A stretch of DNA of 64,000 nucleotides. Origin: Streptomyces mangrovisoli (GTDB lineage Bacteria; Actinomycetota; Actinomycetes; Streptomycetales; Streptomycetaceae). Made by a program: the position numbers and the translations under genes. The stretch lies in assembly GCF_000974985.2 (NCBI RefSeq), contig NZ_LAVA02000042.1, forward strand, positions 1-64,000. Reading direction: 5' to 3'. Under the pieces are notes generated by a model that did not search any database, was not told the DNA's origin, and saw only the letters and a list, made by a program, of their open reading frames with translations. This document shows positions 51,300 through 60,420 of this stretch, piece after piece; the first letter of the stretch is position 1; every line of letters begins with the position of its first letter.

Positions 51300-52775
51300 C
51301 TATTCTGCTTCGGCGCCGGGATCCCTTCGCGCCCGGCCCCGCGCGGTACCGAGCCGCGCCCGCCCCAGCAGGCCCGGCCGGGCCTGCGGCTCCGGCGGCG
51401 CCACCGGCTCCGGCTCCGCCACGGGAGCGGGGGCAGGAGCAGGGGCAGGGGCAGGAGTGGGCAGCGGAGGCAGGGCCGCGGAGTACACCCACGCCGCGAA
51501 CAGGTCCTCCACCGAGTCGTTCGCGAAGCGGGCCACATGGGAGACGAACGTCGGGGTGGTGACCGTGCCGCCCCGGTGCAGCCGGGTCCAGCTCTGCAGC
51601 ATGCGGAAGAACGCCTCGTCGCCCAGCGCGCAGCGGATCGCGTGGACCGTCACCCCGCCGCGCTCGTAGAGCCGGTCGTCGAACATCGACTTGCGGCCCG
51701 GGTCCGCGAGGCGCAGATCCTGCGGCTGCGACGACAGCTTCCGGTGCGCCAGCGCCGCGCGCTGCTGCGCCGTGGCGCCGCCGGACCGCTCCGACCACAG
51801 CCACTCGGCGTACTTCGCCAGCCCCTCGTTCAGCCAGATGTGCCGCCAGTCCGCCACCGACACGCTGTTGCCGAACCACTGGTGCGCCAGCTCGTGCGCC
51901 ACCAGCCGCTCCGAACCCCGCACCCCGTCCACGTGGTTGGCGCCGAACACCGACAACCCCTGTGCCTCCACCGGCACATCGAGCTCCTCCTCCGTCACGA
52001 GCACCGCGTACTCGTCGAACGGATAGGGCCCGAACAGCTCCTGGAACAGGTCCATCATCGCCGGCTGACGCGCGAAGTCCGCCGAGAACCGCGGCAGCAG
52101 ATGCGCCGGGATGTGCCCGTGCTGCACCACCCCGCCCGGACCCGGATCGCCCAGCAGCACCGTCTGGTACTTGCCGACCGACAGCCCCACCAGATAGCTC
52201 GACGTCGGCGCCGACTGCTCGTACACGTACGTCGTCGTCGACGCCTTCGTGGTCCGGGTCAGCAGCCTGCCGCCCGCCACCACCTGGTACGCCGACGGCG
52301 TCGTCACCGACAGCAGATACGCCGCCTTGTCCGACGGGCGGTCGTTGCACGGGTACCACGACGGCGCACCGACCGGCTGGCTCGCCACCAGCGCCCCGTC
52401 CGCCAGCTCCTCCCAGCCGAGGCCGCCCCAGGGGCTCGCCACCGGTTTGGGATTGCCCGACCAGTGCACCTCCACCGTGAACGCCGCCCCCGCCCGCAGC
52501 GCCTTCGCCGGGGTGATGCGCAGCCGGCCCCCGCGATGCGTGTAGCGCGGCTGACGGCCGTCCACCCGCACCCGGCCGATCTTGAAGTCGGCCAGGTTCA
52601 GCTGGAACTCCGTCAGCGCCGCCCGCCCCGCTATGGCGAAGATCCGTGCCGTCCCCGACAGCCGGTTGGGACCGGGGCGGTAGTCCAGCGCGAGCTCATA
52701 GCGGTGCACCCGGTAGCGGGTGTCGCCGTTGGCCGGGAAGTACGGGTCCAGCCCCGCCGACTGCTGAACGGTCAC
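51300..52775 (-). CDS. M1 family zinc metallopeptidase
   Basis: A 491-residue aminopeptidase. H294-E295-x2-H298 and E317 (HELAHQWFGNSVSVADWRHIWLNEG) are the gluzincin zinc ligands. The N-terminal saddle domain starts YFPANGDTRYRVHRYELALDYRPGPNRLSG. The exopeptidase motif GAMEN appears as AQGLSVFG. A Pro-Ala repeat (PTPAPAPAPAPAP) and basic tail end the protein. The GTG at 52775 follows AGGGAGC; there is no signal peptide. The synthetase gene ends 70 bp upstream. In poly-lysine producers a Zn aminopeptidase degrades the polymer, so this may be the matching degradation or self-protection enzyme. Confidence 0.9.
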   Translation of the reverse strand: MTVQQSAGLDPYFPANGDTRYRVHRYELALDYRPGPNRLSGTARIFAIAGRAALTEFQLNLADFKIGRVRVDGRQPRYTHRGGRLRITPAKALRAGAAFTVEVHWSGNPKPVASPWGGLGWEELADGALVASQPVGAPSWYPCNDRPSDKAAYLLSVTTPSAYQVVAGGRLLTRTTKASTTTYVYEQSAPTSSYLVGLSVGKYQTVLLGDPGPGGVVQHGHIPAHLLPRFSADFARQPAMMDLFQELFGPYPFDEYAVLVTEEELDVPVEAQGLSVFGANHVDGVRGSERLVAHELAHQWFGNSVSVADWRHIWLNEGLAKYAEWLWSERSGGATAQQRAALAHRKLSSQPQDLRLADPGRKSMFDDRLYERGGVTVHAIRCALGDEAFFRMLQSWTRLHRGGTVTTPTFVSHVARFANDSVEDLFAAWVYSAALPPLPTPAPAPAPAPAPVAEPEPVAPPEPQARPGLLGRARLGTARGRARRDPGAEAE

Positions 52776-52845
52776 TGCTGCGTCTGCTCCCTGCGCTGGG
52801 CTCGTACGGGTGCCACACCGCCCTCCCGCACCGGCTGCCCCGCGT

Positions 52846-55800
52846 TCAGCGGCGCCACGCCTCGATCGGGTTGCCCAGCCAGCGGGTGTCGTCGGGGACG
52901 GACTCCGCCGCCATGACGAGCGACGCGGGACCCAGGGTCGCACGCGCCCCGACCGTGCTGCCGGGAAGGACGATCCCGCCAGGACCCAGGGTGGCGCCCT
53001 CACGGAGGACCACAGTATCTGTCCGCAAGATCCGGTCGTGGAAGAGGTGGGTCTGCAGGACGCACCCCCGGTTGACGGTGGCCCCGTCCTCCAGTGTCAC
53101 CAGATCCGTCTCCGGCAGCCAGTAGCTTTCCACCCACACACCCCGGCCGATCCGCGCGCCCAGCCCGCGCAGCCACGCCGTCAGGACCGGAGTGCCCGGC
53201 ACCGAGCCCACCAGCCACGGCACCGCGAGCACCTCCACGAAGGTGTCCGCCAGCTCGTTGCGCCACACGTACCCGCACCACAGCGGGTGCTCGCCCCGGT
53301 GATGCCTTCCCACCAGCAGCCACTTCGCGGCCACCGACACCGCACCCGCCAGCACGCCCGCCGCCAGCAGCACCGGACCGCCCAGCAGCGGGGCCCACGG
53401 GCCGGCCGCGCACAGCACCGCCACCACACCGCCCGCCAGCGCCGCCGAGCACACCACCGGCACCAGCCGGGCGAACTCCACCAGACCGCGCGCCACCTTG
53501 AGCCGCGCCGGCGGATCGTACGTCCGGCTGCCGTCCCCGTCCGAGGCGCTGCGCGGCAGCTTCACCGGCGGCAGCCCCAGGTACGACGTGCCCTTCTTCG
53601 CCTTCTTCGGCGTCGCCGACAACACGCCGACCAGACCGCCGTCCGGCACCCGGCGCCCCGGCGCGGTCATCCCCGAGTTCCCGAGGAACGCCCGCCGCCC
53701 GATCTGCGCCTTCCCGATCCGCAGCCAGCCGCCACCCAGCTCGTACGGCGCCGTCAGCGTGTCGTCCGCGAGGAACGCGCCCTCGCCCACCGTCGTCAGG
53801 CTGGGCAGCGCCAGCACCGTCGACACCTCCGCGCCCCGCCCGATCCGCATCCCGAGCAGCCGCAGCCACACCGGCGTCACCAGTCCGGCGTACAGCGGGA
53901 ACAGCGTCTCGCGGGAGCGGTCCATCAGCTGCGTGACCGTCCACGCCTGCCAGCCGACCCGCCCGTGCGTGGGATGCACACCCTCGCGCAGCCCGACGCT
54001 CAGCAGCCGCACCGCCACCACGATCAGCAGCGCGTACACCAGCCCGTACGCCAGCGCCGCCGGCACCAGCGCGACCGCCGCACCCGACACCGCGGCGCCG
54101 AGCCCGTCCCCGGGCCGCACGAACCGCCCGGCCACCAGCAGCGCCGCCGCGCCCGCGAGCACCGGCAGCAGACTCAGGCCGAGCCCGCTCGTCCCGTACA
54201 TCCCGCGCCAGAACGCGCTCCGCCGCGGCCGCCGCCCCGGCCAGTTCCGCTTGGCCCGGCCCAGCTTCACCGCGGGCGCGCCCGCCCAGCGCTGGCCGGT
54301 CGGGACCGTCCCGGTCACCGCCGAGCCCGGCGCCACCTCGGCCCGCTTGCCGACCCGCGCCCCCGGCAGCAGGGTGCTGCGCGTGCCGACCACGGCACGG
54401 GCGCCCACCTTCACCGCGCCGATCTCCAGCCGGTCACCGTCCAGCCAGTACCCGGACAGGTCCACCTCCGACTCCACGGCCGCGCCCCGCCCGATCTTCA
54501 GCAGGCCGGTCACCGGCGGCAGCGAGTGCAGATCCACGTCCGCGCCCACCTTGGCGCCCAGCGCCCGCGCGTACCGCTCCAGCCACGACCCGGTCAGCGA
54601 GGTCGCTCCGCTGAACTCCGCGAGCCGCTCCGCCGTCCACAGCCGCAGATGCACGCTCCCGCCCCGCGGATGGCGGCCCGGTCGCACCCCGCGCAGCAGC
54701 AGCCGCGCCCCGCCCGCGGCGAGCGCGAGCCGCCCCGGCGGCGAGAAGAACACCAGCGCACCCGCGCCGACCAGCCACCAGGGCGCCGTGGGAAGCCAGC
54801 CGTACCCCGGCAGCAGGTTCCCCGCCGCCGCGAGCACGACGCTCCAGCGCAGCCCGAGCAGCGCGAACAGCGGCACCAGCACCAGCAGCTGCACCAGCTG
54901 CGCCCGCCGCGGCACCGGCGCCACCGTGCGGCGCGCGCCGTCGTCCTGCGCCGACTCCTCCAGGCGGCGCGCCAGCTTGCGCAGCGTCGGCTGCTGATAC
55001 ACGTCCAGTACGGCCGCGCTCGGATAGCGGGTGCGCAGCCGCGAGGTCAGCTGGGCCGCGGCCAGGCTGTTGCCGCCGATCGCGAAGAAGTCGTCCGTCG
55101 CCGAACCGACGGGGGTGCCCAGCACCTCCGCCCACTGCTCGGCCAGCCACGCCTCCGTGCCGTACAGCACGGCCGCGGGGCCCTCCACACCCTCCAGCGG
55201 CCACGGCAGCGCGTTCCGGTCCACCTTGCCGGACGTCCGCGTCGGCAGGTCGGCCACCGGCGCGAGCAGCGGCACCAGGGCGGCCGGCAGCTCCGCGCGC
55301 AGCCGCTCCACGGCCGCCGCCCGGTCCCAGTCCTCCTGCACGACCACATAGCCGACCAGCAGCTGGTTGCCGCTGCGCGCGGTGCGCACCGCGGCCGCCG
55401 CGCCCGCGACGCCCGGCAGCGCCTGGAGCGCCGCGTCCACCTCGCCCAGCTCGATCCGCCGGCCGCCCAGCTTGATCTGCTCGTCCGCCCGGCCGAGGAA
55501 GATCAGCCCCTCGGGCTCCGCGCGGACCAGGTCACCGCTGCGATAGGCCCGCTCCCAGCCCAGCGAGGGCAGCGGCGCGTACTTCTCCGCGTCCTTCTCG
55601 GCGTCGAGATACCGGGCGAGCCCGACGCCCCCGATCACCAGCTGCCCGCTCTCGCCCATCGGCACGGGCTCGCCGGCCTCGTCGACGACGGCCAGCTCCC
55701 AGCCGTTCAGCGGCAGCCCGATCCGGATCGGCTCCGCCCCGGTCAGCAGCGCCGCGCAGGCCACCACGGTCGCCTCGGTCGGCCCGTAGGTGTTCCACAC

Positions 55801-56718
55801 CTCGCGGCCCTCGGTGACCAGGCGCTGCGTCAGCTCCGGCGGGCACGCCTCACCGCCGAAGATCAGCAGCCGCACCTCGGCGAGCGTCTCCGGCTCCCAC
55901 AGCGCCGCCAGCGTCGGCACCGTCGACACCACGGTGATCTCCTGCTCGACCAGCCAGGGCCCGAGGTCGGCGCCGCTGCGCACCCGCGAGCGCGGCACCG
56001 GCACCAGACAGGCGCCGTACCGCCAGGCCAGCCACATCTCCTCGCAGGACGCGTCGAAGGCGACCGAGAGACCCGCCATCACCCGGTCGCCGGGCCCGAT
56101 CGGGTCCTCGGTCAGGAACAGCGCGGCCTCCGCGTCCACGAACGCGGCGGCGCTGCGGTGGCTGACCGCCACACCCTTGGGCCTGCCGGTGGAACCGGAG
56201 GTGAAGATGATCCACGCGTCGTGCTCGACGCCGGGGCGCCCGGCGGGCACCGTCGAGGGCTCCTCGACGGTGAGCGCGTGCTCCGCGCCGATGACCGCGC
56301 GGACCCGGGCCTCCCCGAACACCAGGGCGGCCCGCTCGTCGGGGTCCTCGGCGTCGACGGGGACATAGGCCGCGCCCGCGGCGAGCACCGCGAGGATCGC
56401 GACATAGAGGTCGGTGGTCCCGGACGGCACGCGCACCCCGACCCGGTCGCCGAGGCCCACGCCCGCGCCGGCCAGCCGCCGCCGCAGCCGCTCGACCTCC
56501 GCGGCCAGCGCCCGGTAGGTCAGGCGGGTGGTGCCGTCGTCGAGGGCCAGTTCGTTCGGGTACGACCGTACGGTCGCGTCGAAGACGTCGACGAGGGTGC
56601 GCGGCGAGGCCGCGGGACCCGCGCGGAAGCAGGCGGAAAGGGCGGACTGCGCAATGGGCTGGGTAGCGAACTCGTCGTCGAGCAGGCCGAGAGCACCGCT
56701 CTCCTGAATGGCTGCCAT
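52846..56718 (-). CDS. Pls/PosA-family NRPS (epsilon-poly-L-lysine synthetase-like)
   Basis: A 1290-residue membrane-bound synthetase, close to Pls (about 1.3 kb residues). The adenylation domain (~30-480) has TSGSTGRPKGVAVSH, AFDASCEEMWLAW (A4, D binds the amino group), YGPTEATVVAC, YRSGDLVRAEPEGLIFLGRADEQIKLGGRRIE and RTSGKVDRNALP. A thiolation domain follows with carrier Ser S551 (FAIGGNSLAAAQLT). From ~600 on come six hydrophobic helices separated by three left-handed beta-helix-like soluble domains (hexapeptide patterns such as IGRGAEVSTVLALPSLTTVGEGAFL), the condensing part in Pls. No condensation or thioesterase domain exists. It makes homopoly(amino acids) by family; lysine is not proven here. 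ATG 56718 starts it. Confidence 0.92.
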   Translation of the reverse strand: MAAIQESGALGLLDDEFATQPIAQSALSACFRAGPAASPRTLVDVFDATVRSYPNELALDDGTTRLTYRALAAEVERLRRRLAGAGVGLGDRVGVRVPSGTTDLYVAILAVLAAGAAYVPVDAEDPDERAALVFGEARVRAVIGAEHALTVEEPSTVPAGRPGVEHDAWIIFTSGSTGRPKGVAVSHRSAAAFVDAEAALFLTEDPIGPGDRVMAGLSVAFDASCEEMWLAWRYGACLVPVPRSRVRSGADLGPWLVEQEITVVSTVPTLAALWEPETLAEVRLLIFGGEACPPELTQRLVTEGREVWNTYGPTEATVVACAALLTGAEPIRIGLPLNGWELAVVDEAGEPVPMGESGQLVIGGVGLARYLDAEKDAEKYAPLPSLGWERAYRSGDLVRAEPEGLIFLGRADEQIKLGGRRIELGEVDAALQALPGVAGAAAAVRTARSGNQLLVGYVVVQEDWDRAAAVERLRAELPAALVPLLAPVADLPTRTSGKVDRNALPWPLEGVEGPAAVLYGTEAWLAEQWAEVLGTPVGSATDDFFAIGGNSLAAAQLTSRLRTRYPSAAVLDVYQQPTLRKLARRLEESAQDDGARRTVAPVPRRAQLVQLLVLVPLFALLGLRWSVVLAAAGNLLPGYGWLPTAPWWLVGAGALVFFSPPGRLALAAGGARLLLRGVRPGRHPRGGSVHLRLWTAERLAEFSGATSLTGSWLERYARALGAKVGADVDLHSLPPVTGLLKIGRGAAVESEVDLSGYWLDGDRLEIGAVKVGARAVVGTRSTLLPGARVGKRAEVAPGSAVTGTVPTGQRWAGAPAVKLGRAKRNWPGRRPRRSAFWRGMYGTSGLGLSLLPVLAGAAALLVAGRFVRPGDGLGAAVSGAAVALVPAALAYGLVYALLIVVAVRLLSVGLREGVHPTHGRVGWQAWTVTQLMDRSRETLFPLYAGLVTPVWLRLLGMRIGRGAEVSTVLALPSLTTVGEGAFLADDTLTAPYELGGGWLRIGKAQIGRRAFLGNSGMTAPGRRVPDGGLVGVLSATPKKAKKGTSYLGLPPVKLPRSASDGDGSRTYDPPARLKVARGLVEFARLVPVVCSAALAGGVVAVLCAAGPWAPLLGGPVLLAAGVLAGAVSVAAKWLLVGRHHRGEHPLWCGYVWRNELADTFVEVLAVPWLVGSVPGTPVLTAWLRGLGARIGRGVWVESYWLPETDLVTLEDGATVNRGCVLQTHLFHDRILRTDTVVLREGATLGPGGIVLPGSTVGARATLGPASLVMAAESVPDDTRWLGNPIEAWRR

Positions 56719-57018
56719 CAGGTCCTCGCGTCTCGTTCCCGGTGCCCCGGGGCGCTGGCGGGCCCGCAGGTCTGCCTGGGGTTGTCCGGCGTCAGCTCCG
56801 TAACAAGCCGGAAATTTTATACGACGCTAGCCTCGGCCCCTTCTGTCGGCGATGCGAGGAACCCGTCCGGGGGACCGCCGGACGAGGGGGCGGGCCGCGC
56901 TGACCTCGGCACGGCTGCGGGAGACGAGAGATGGGCCACAGATGGCCGTACGGCGACCGGAGGACGGCGACCCGGCGGAACCGCACGGTGGCACACCGCG
57001 ACGAAGCACCGCGACGAA
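56719..57018. other. Upstream region of the synthetase operon
   Basis: Three hundred bases without coding signal between the synthetase start and the tRNA terminator. The only AT-rich pocket is 56810-56822. The segment 56831-57018 holds nothing I can identify except a repeated GCGACGAA near 57000-57020. Confidence 0.5.
56814..56821 (-). promoter_or_regulatory. Possible -10 element of the synthetase operon
   Basis: On the minus strand TATAAAAT, striking in this GC-rich sequence, ~95 bp before the ATG at 56718. No convincing -35 is seen, so an activator or alternative sigma may be needed. Confidence 0.35.
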
Positions 57019-57050
57019 AGAGGGCCGCAACCTCACGGCTGCGGCCCTCT
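57019..57050 (-). terminator. Terminator hairpin behind tRNA-Leu
   Basis: AGAGGGCCGCA (57019-57029) and TGCGGCCCTCT (57040-57050), perfect 11-bp stem, directly after the tRNA on the minus strand. Confidence 0.75.
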
Positions 57051-57058
57051 CTGCTCTG

Positions 57059-57143
57059 TGTCCGAGGGGGGACTTGAACCCCCACGCCCGATAAAGGGCA
57101 CTAGCACCTCAAGCTAGCGCGTCTGCCATTCCGCCACCCGGAC
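57059..57143 (-). tRNA. tRNA-Leu (anticodon GAG)
   Basis: An 85-nt class II tRNA. Acceptor stem GTCCGGG/CTCGGAC with discriminator A, D arm GGCGGAATGGCAGACGC, anticodon stem-loop CTAGC TTGAGGT GCTAG (anticodon GAG), long variable arm TGCCCTTTATCGGGCG and T arm GGGGGTTCAAGTCCCCC. The CCA end is not encoded. It is followed by a hairpin terminator. Confidence 0.95.
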
Positions 57144-57341
57144 AAGGTGTCTGTCGTGCGGGGTTTCCCCCGTGGCGACGAAGGAAACATTACCAGGCTT
57201 TCGAGGGTGTCCGATCACCCCCCGTCCCGGCCGCCCCGCCGCGTGAACGGAGTGTGACGGACCGGGACCGCTCTTGGGGCGGGACGGGCCGCGGAGGGAG
57301 GATGAGGGCAACCACCAGCAGTGCCAGCGGGAGGAACCTCA

Positions 57342-58667
57342 GTGAGCGACACGGACACGGCCAAGGGCGTCACCGGCGAGGACGAGGTCGTGGACCTCTG
57401 CCGTGAACTGATCCGGATCGACACCAGCAACTACGGCGACCACTCCGGGCCGGGCGAGCGCAAGGCGGCCGAGTACGTCGCCGAGAAGCTCGCCGAGGTG
57501 GGGCTCGAACCCCGGATCTTCGAGTCGCACCCGGGACGCGCCTCCACGGTCGCCCGCATCCAGGGCGAGGACCCGTCCCGGCCCGCGCTGCTCATCCACG
57601 GCCACACCGACGTCGTACCGGCCAACGCCGCCGACTGGACCCACGACCCGTTCTCCGGGGAGATCGCGGACGGCTGCGTGTGGGGCCGCGGCGCCGTCGA
57701 CATGAAGGACATGGACGCGATGACCCTCGCGGTCGTCCGTGACCGGCTGCGCAGCGGGCGCAGGCCCCCGCGCGACATCGTGCTCGCCTTCCTGGCCGAC
57801 GAGGAGGCCGGCGGCACCTACGGGGCGCGGTACCTGGTCGACCACCACCGCGACCTGTTCGACGGCGTCACCGAGGCGATCAGCGAGGTCGGCGGGTTCT
57901 CCTTCACGGTCAGCGAGCAGCGCCGGCTGTACCTCATCCAGACCGCCGAGAAGGGCATGCACTGGATGAAGCTGACCGTGGCCGGCACCGCGGGCCACGG
58001 CTCGATGATCCACCGCGACAACGCCATCACCGAACTGTCGGAGGCCGTCGCCCGGCTCGGCCGCCACACGTTCCCGGTCCGCGTCACCAAGACCACCCGC
58101 GCCTTCCTCGACGAGCTCGGCGACGCCCTCGGCACCGAGCTCGACCCGGAGGACATGGAATCCACCCTCGCCCGGCTCGGCGGCATCGCCAAGCTGATCG
58201 GCGCGACCCTGAGCAACACCGCCAACCCCACGCAGCTGGGCGCCGGTTACAAGGTCAACGTGATTCCCGGCGAGGCCACCGCGCATGTCGACGGCCGCTT
58301 CCTGCCCGGCCACGAGGACGAGTTCCTCGCCGACCTCGACCGGATCCTCGGCCCGAAGGTGCGGCGCGAGGACGTGCACTCCGACAAGGCGGTGGAGACG
58401 TCCTTCGACGGCGCGCTCGTCGAGGCCATGCAGTCCGCGCTGGTCGCCGAGGACCCGATCGCCAAGGCCGTCCCCTACATGCTCTCCGGCGGCACCGACG
58501 CCAAGTCCTTCGACGACCTCGGCATCCGCGGCTTCGGCTTCGCGCCGCTGAAGCTGCCGCCCGAGCTCGACTTCGCCGGCATGTTCCACGGCGTGGACGA
58601 GCGGGTGCCGGTGGACGGCCTCCAGTTCGGGGTACGGGTGCTCGACCGGTTCATCGACGCCTGCTGA
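57342..58667 (+). CDS. M20 family metallopeptidase (dipeptidase/deacylase)
   Basis: A 441-residue di-zinc peptidase. HGHTDVVPAN, GRGAVDMKDMDAM, LADEEAGGTYGARY and the C-terminal FHGVDERVPV carry the M20 metal ligands and catalytic Glu, and AGTAGHGSMIHRDNAI belongs to the dimerisation lid. It cleaves dipeptides or N-acyl amino acids in the cytosol. GTG 57342 is used because GGGAGGAACCTCA precedes it. Single gene with its own promoter region behind the tRNA; the substrate is unknown. Confidence 0.92.
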   Translation: MSDTDTAKGVTGEDEVVDLCRELIRIDTSNYGDHSGPGERKAAEYVAEKLAEVGLEPRIFESHPGRASTVARIQGEDPSRPALLIHGHTDVVPANAADWTHDPFSGEIADGCVWGRGAVDMKDMDAMTLAVVRDRLRSGRRPPRDIVLAFLADEEAGGTYGARYLVDHHRDLFDGVTEAISEVGGFSFTVSEQRRLYLIQTAEKGMHWMKLTVAGTAGHGSMIHRDNAITELSEAVARLGRHTFPVRVTKTTRAFLDELGDALGTELDPEDMESTLARLGGIAKLIGATLSNTANPTQLGAGYKVNVIPGEATAHVDGRFLPGHEDEFLADLDRILGPKVRREDVHSDKAVETSFDGALVEAMQSALVAEDPIAKAVPYMLSGGTDAKSFDDLGIRGFGFAPLKLPPELDFAGMFHGVDERVPVDGLQFGVRVLDRFIDAC

Positions 58668-58881
58668 CAAGGGCCGCGCCCGCGCCGGCGACGCGCCGGG
58701 TCCGCGCTCCCCGTCGGCCGGCCGGCCCGTGACGGGGCCTCAACTGCCGTTATTCGCGCGGGCGTACGGGGCGCACTGAGAAGGGTGAATGCGACGATAC
58801 GCTCGTAGCTCCATTACTCCCTCCTCGTTACAGGTGATGCGATCAGCAACTTGTGATCGCTTTGCCAACGAGGAGGAACTA

Positions 58882-59115
58882 ATGATCAAGAAGGTCGTCG
58901 CCGCTGCGGCTGCCACCGGTGGGCTGGTTCTCGCGGGCGCGGGCCTGGCCGTCGCCGACTCCGGAGCCCAGGGTGCCGCCGTGCAGTCCCCGGGTGTCCT
59001 GTCCGGCAACGTCGTCCAGGTGCCCGTGCACGTCCCGGTGAACGTGTGCGGCAACACGATCTCCGTGATCGGCCTGCTGAACCCCGCCTTCGGCAACACC
59101 TGCCTCAACCACTGA
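58882..59115 (+). CDS. chpH: Short chaplin ChpH
   Basis: A 77-residue secreted amphipathic protein coating aerial hyphae and spores. Signal peptide MIKKVVAAAAATGGLVLAGAGLAVA, then one chaplin domain (DSGAQGAAVQSPGVLSGNVV ... VPVHVPVNVCGNTISVIGLL ... FGNTCLNH) with the two conserved Cys. It closely matches the S. coelicolor ChpH pattern, and its neighbour is a ChpC-like long chaplin, as in that species. The ATG is preceded by GAGGAGGAACTA. The long upstream leader (58741-58881) has an AT-leaning promoter region with no site I can assign to BldN. Confidence 0.95.
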   Translation: MIKKVVAAAAATGGLVLAGAGLAVADSGAQGAAVQSPGVLSGNVVQVPVHVPVNVCGNTISVIGLLNPAFGNTCLNH

Positions 59116-59145
59116 CGCGAACCCGCTGAGGGGCGTCCACACCGT

Positions 59146-59180
59146 CGGCCCCGGAACGCGCTCCGTGCGCTCCGGGGCCG
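59146..59180 (+). terminator. Terminator after chpH
   Basis: CGGCCCCGGA (59146-59155) and TCCGGGGCCG (59171-59180): perfect 10-bp stem, 31 bp after the stop. Confidence 0.75.
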
Positions 59181-59190
59181 ACCGGTTTCC

Positions 59191-59220
59191 GCCTCCTCGC
59201 GCGTCACCGCGCGAGGAGGC
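59191..59220. terminator. Second hairpin between chpH and chpC
   Basis: GCCTCCTCGCGCG TCAC CGCGCGAGGAGGC: perfect 13-bp stem. It lies 50 bp before the chpC start and could also affect its leader RNA. Confidence 0.65.
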
Positions 59221-59269
59221 GCACAGCAGCAGCAACGAAGCAGTGAACGAGGGCAGGGGGAATTCAGCG

Positions 59270-60340
59270 ATGCGACAGGTCACCCGCAAGGGTCTGATGA
59301 CCGTGGCGGCCGCGACCGGCGTGCTCGCGGCCGCCGGGGGCTACGCCCACGCCGACTCCGGCGCGAGCGGTGCCGCCTCCGGCTCGCCCGGCGTGCTGTC
59401 GGGCAACACGGTGCAGGCGCCGGTCCATGTGCCGGTCGAGGTCTGCGGCAACACGGTGGACGTCGTGGGGCTCCTCAACCCGGCGGCGGGCAACGCGTGC
59501 GCCGACCGCGCCGGCTCGACGGGGCACGGGAAGTCCGGCTCCGCGGGGTCCACGGGGCACGGGAACTCCGGCTCCGCGGGCTCCGGGAAGTCCGGTTCCG
59601 CGGGCTCCGGCGCGCGGGCCGGAGGGCATGCGACCGGTTCGCCCGGGGTGGGTTCCGGCAACCAGGTGCAGGTGCCGGTCGACGTGCCGGTCAACGTCTG
59701 CGGCAACAGCGTCAACGTGATCGGTCTGATCAACCCGGCGACGGGTGACGACTGCGCGAACGGGGGCGGGGCGACGGGCGGCGGCCACGGCACGCCCTCG
59801 CCGGGGACGCCGGGACATCCCGGCCACCCCGGGACGCCGGGTCACCCCGGCCACCCTGGGACGCCGGGTCACCCGGCGAAGCCCGGTCATCCGGGGAAGC
59901 CGGGGCACCCCGGCGGGTCGGACTGCGACCACCCGGGTCACCCGGGTCACCCGGGTCACCCGGGGACGCCGGGCCACCCCACTCACCCGGGTCACCCGAG
60001 CCACCCCGGTCATCCCAGCCACCCGGGTCACCCCAGCCACCCGGGTCACCCCGGCGGATCGGGCGGTACCGGCGGTACGGGCAACTCCGGCGGCTCCGGC
60101 CACTCCGGTGGTTCGCAGCAGCCCACGCAGGCCGGGCACACCGGCACCTCGGGCGTGGCCGGCACCTCCGGCACCACCTCGCCCCTGACCCAGGTGGGTT
60201 CCTCCGTCACCACGCCCGCCGCGGGCGCGGAACTCGCGCACACCGGCGGCGACCTGCCCCTCGGCGTCGTCCTCCCCGTGGGGGCCGGCGCGCTGCTGGC
60301 CGGAGCCGTGCTCTACCGCAAGGCGCGGGCCGCGGCGTGA
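59270..60340 (+). CDS. chpC: Long chaplin ChpC-like, LAXTG-anchored, with collagen-like GHP repeat
   Basis: A 356-residue cell-wall-anchored chaplin. A signal peptide (~1-29) precedes chaplin domain 1 (~30-80), a Gly/Ser linker and chaplin domain 2 (~120-165), each with VCGNxVxVxGLxNP and paired Cys. Next comes a long Gly-x-Pro region (~178-262), mostly GHPGHPGTP and SHPGHP units. LAHTG (322-326), a hydrophobic helix and RKARAAA form a sortase signal. Long chaplins (ChpA-C) usually have about 225-260 residues; the excess is the GHP region. ATG 59270 follows AGGGGGAATTCAGCG. Confidence 0.92.
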   Translation: MRQVTRKGLMTVAAATGVLAAAGGYAHADSGASGAASGSPGVLSGNTVQAPVHVPVEVCGNTVDVVGLLNPAAGNACADRAGSTGHGKSGSAGSTGHGNSGSAGSGKSGSAGSGARAGGHATGSPGVGSGNQVQVPVDVPVNVCGNSVNVIGLINPATGDDCANGGGATGGGHGTPSPGTPGHPGHPGTPGHPGHPGTPGHPAKPGHPGKPGHPGGSDCDHPGHPGHPGHPGTPGHPTHPGHPSHPGHPSHPGHPSHPGHPGGSGGTGGTGNSGGSGHSGGSQQPTQAGHTGTSGVAGTSGTTSPLTQVGSSVTTPAAGAELAHTGGDLPLGVVLPVGAGALLAGAVLYRKARAAA

Positions 60341-60380
60341 CAGGGCAGCCGTCAGCGCCGTACGGCACCCGATGACGGAA

Positions 60381-60404
60381 GGGTCCCGCGTCGATGCGGG
60401 ACCC
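60381..60404. terminator. Terminator between chpC and DUF5703 genes
   Basis: GGGTCCCGC gtcgat GCGGGACCC, perfect 9-bp stem in a convergent junction. Confidence 0.75.
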
Positions 60405-60420
60405 GCTCCGTCGCGCTACC

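Noticed and set aside
52810-57117. 1435-codon plus-strand ORF
   Set aside because: Antisense of the Pls-like synthetase, extending through the tRNA; Arg/His/Gln-rich and without motifs.
59810-60060. Regular short repeats that could suggest a CRISPR array
   Set aside because: They are in-frame Gly-x-Pro codons of the chaplin gene without spacers, and there are no cas genes.
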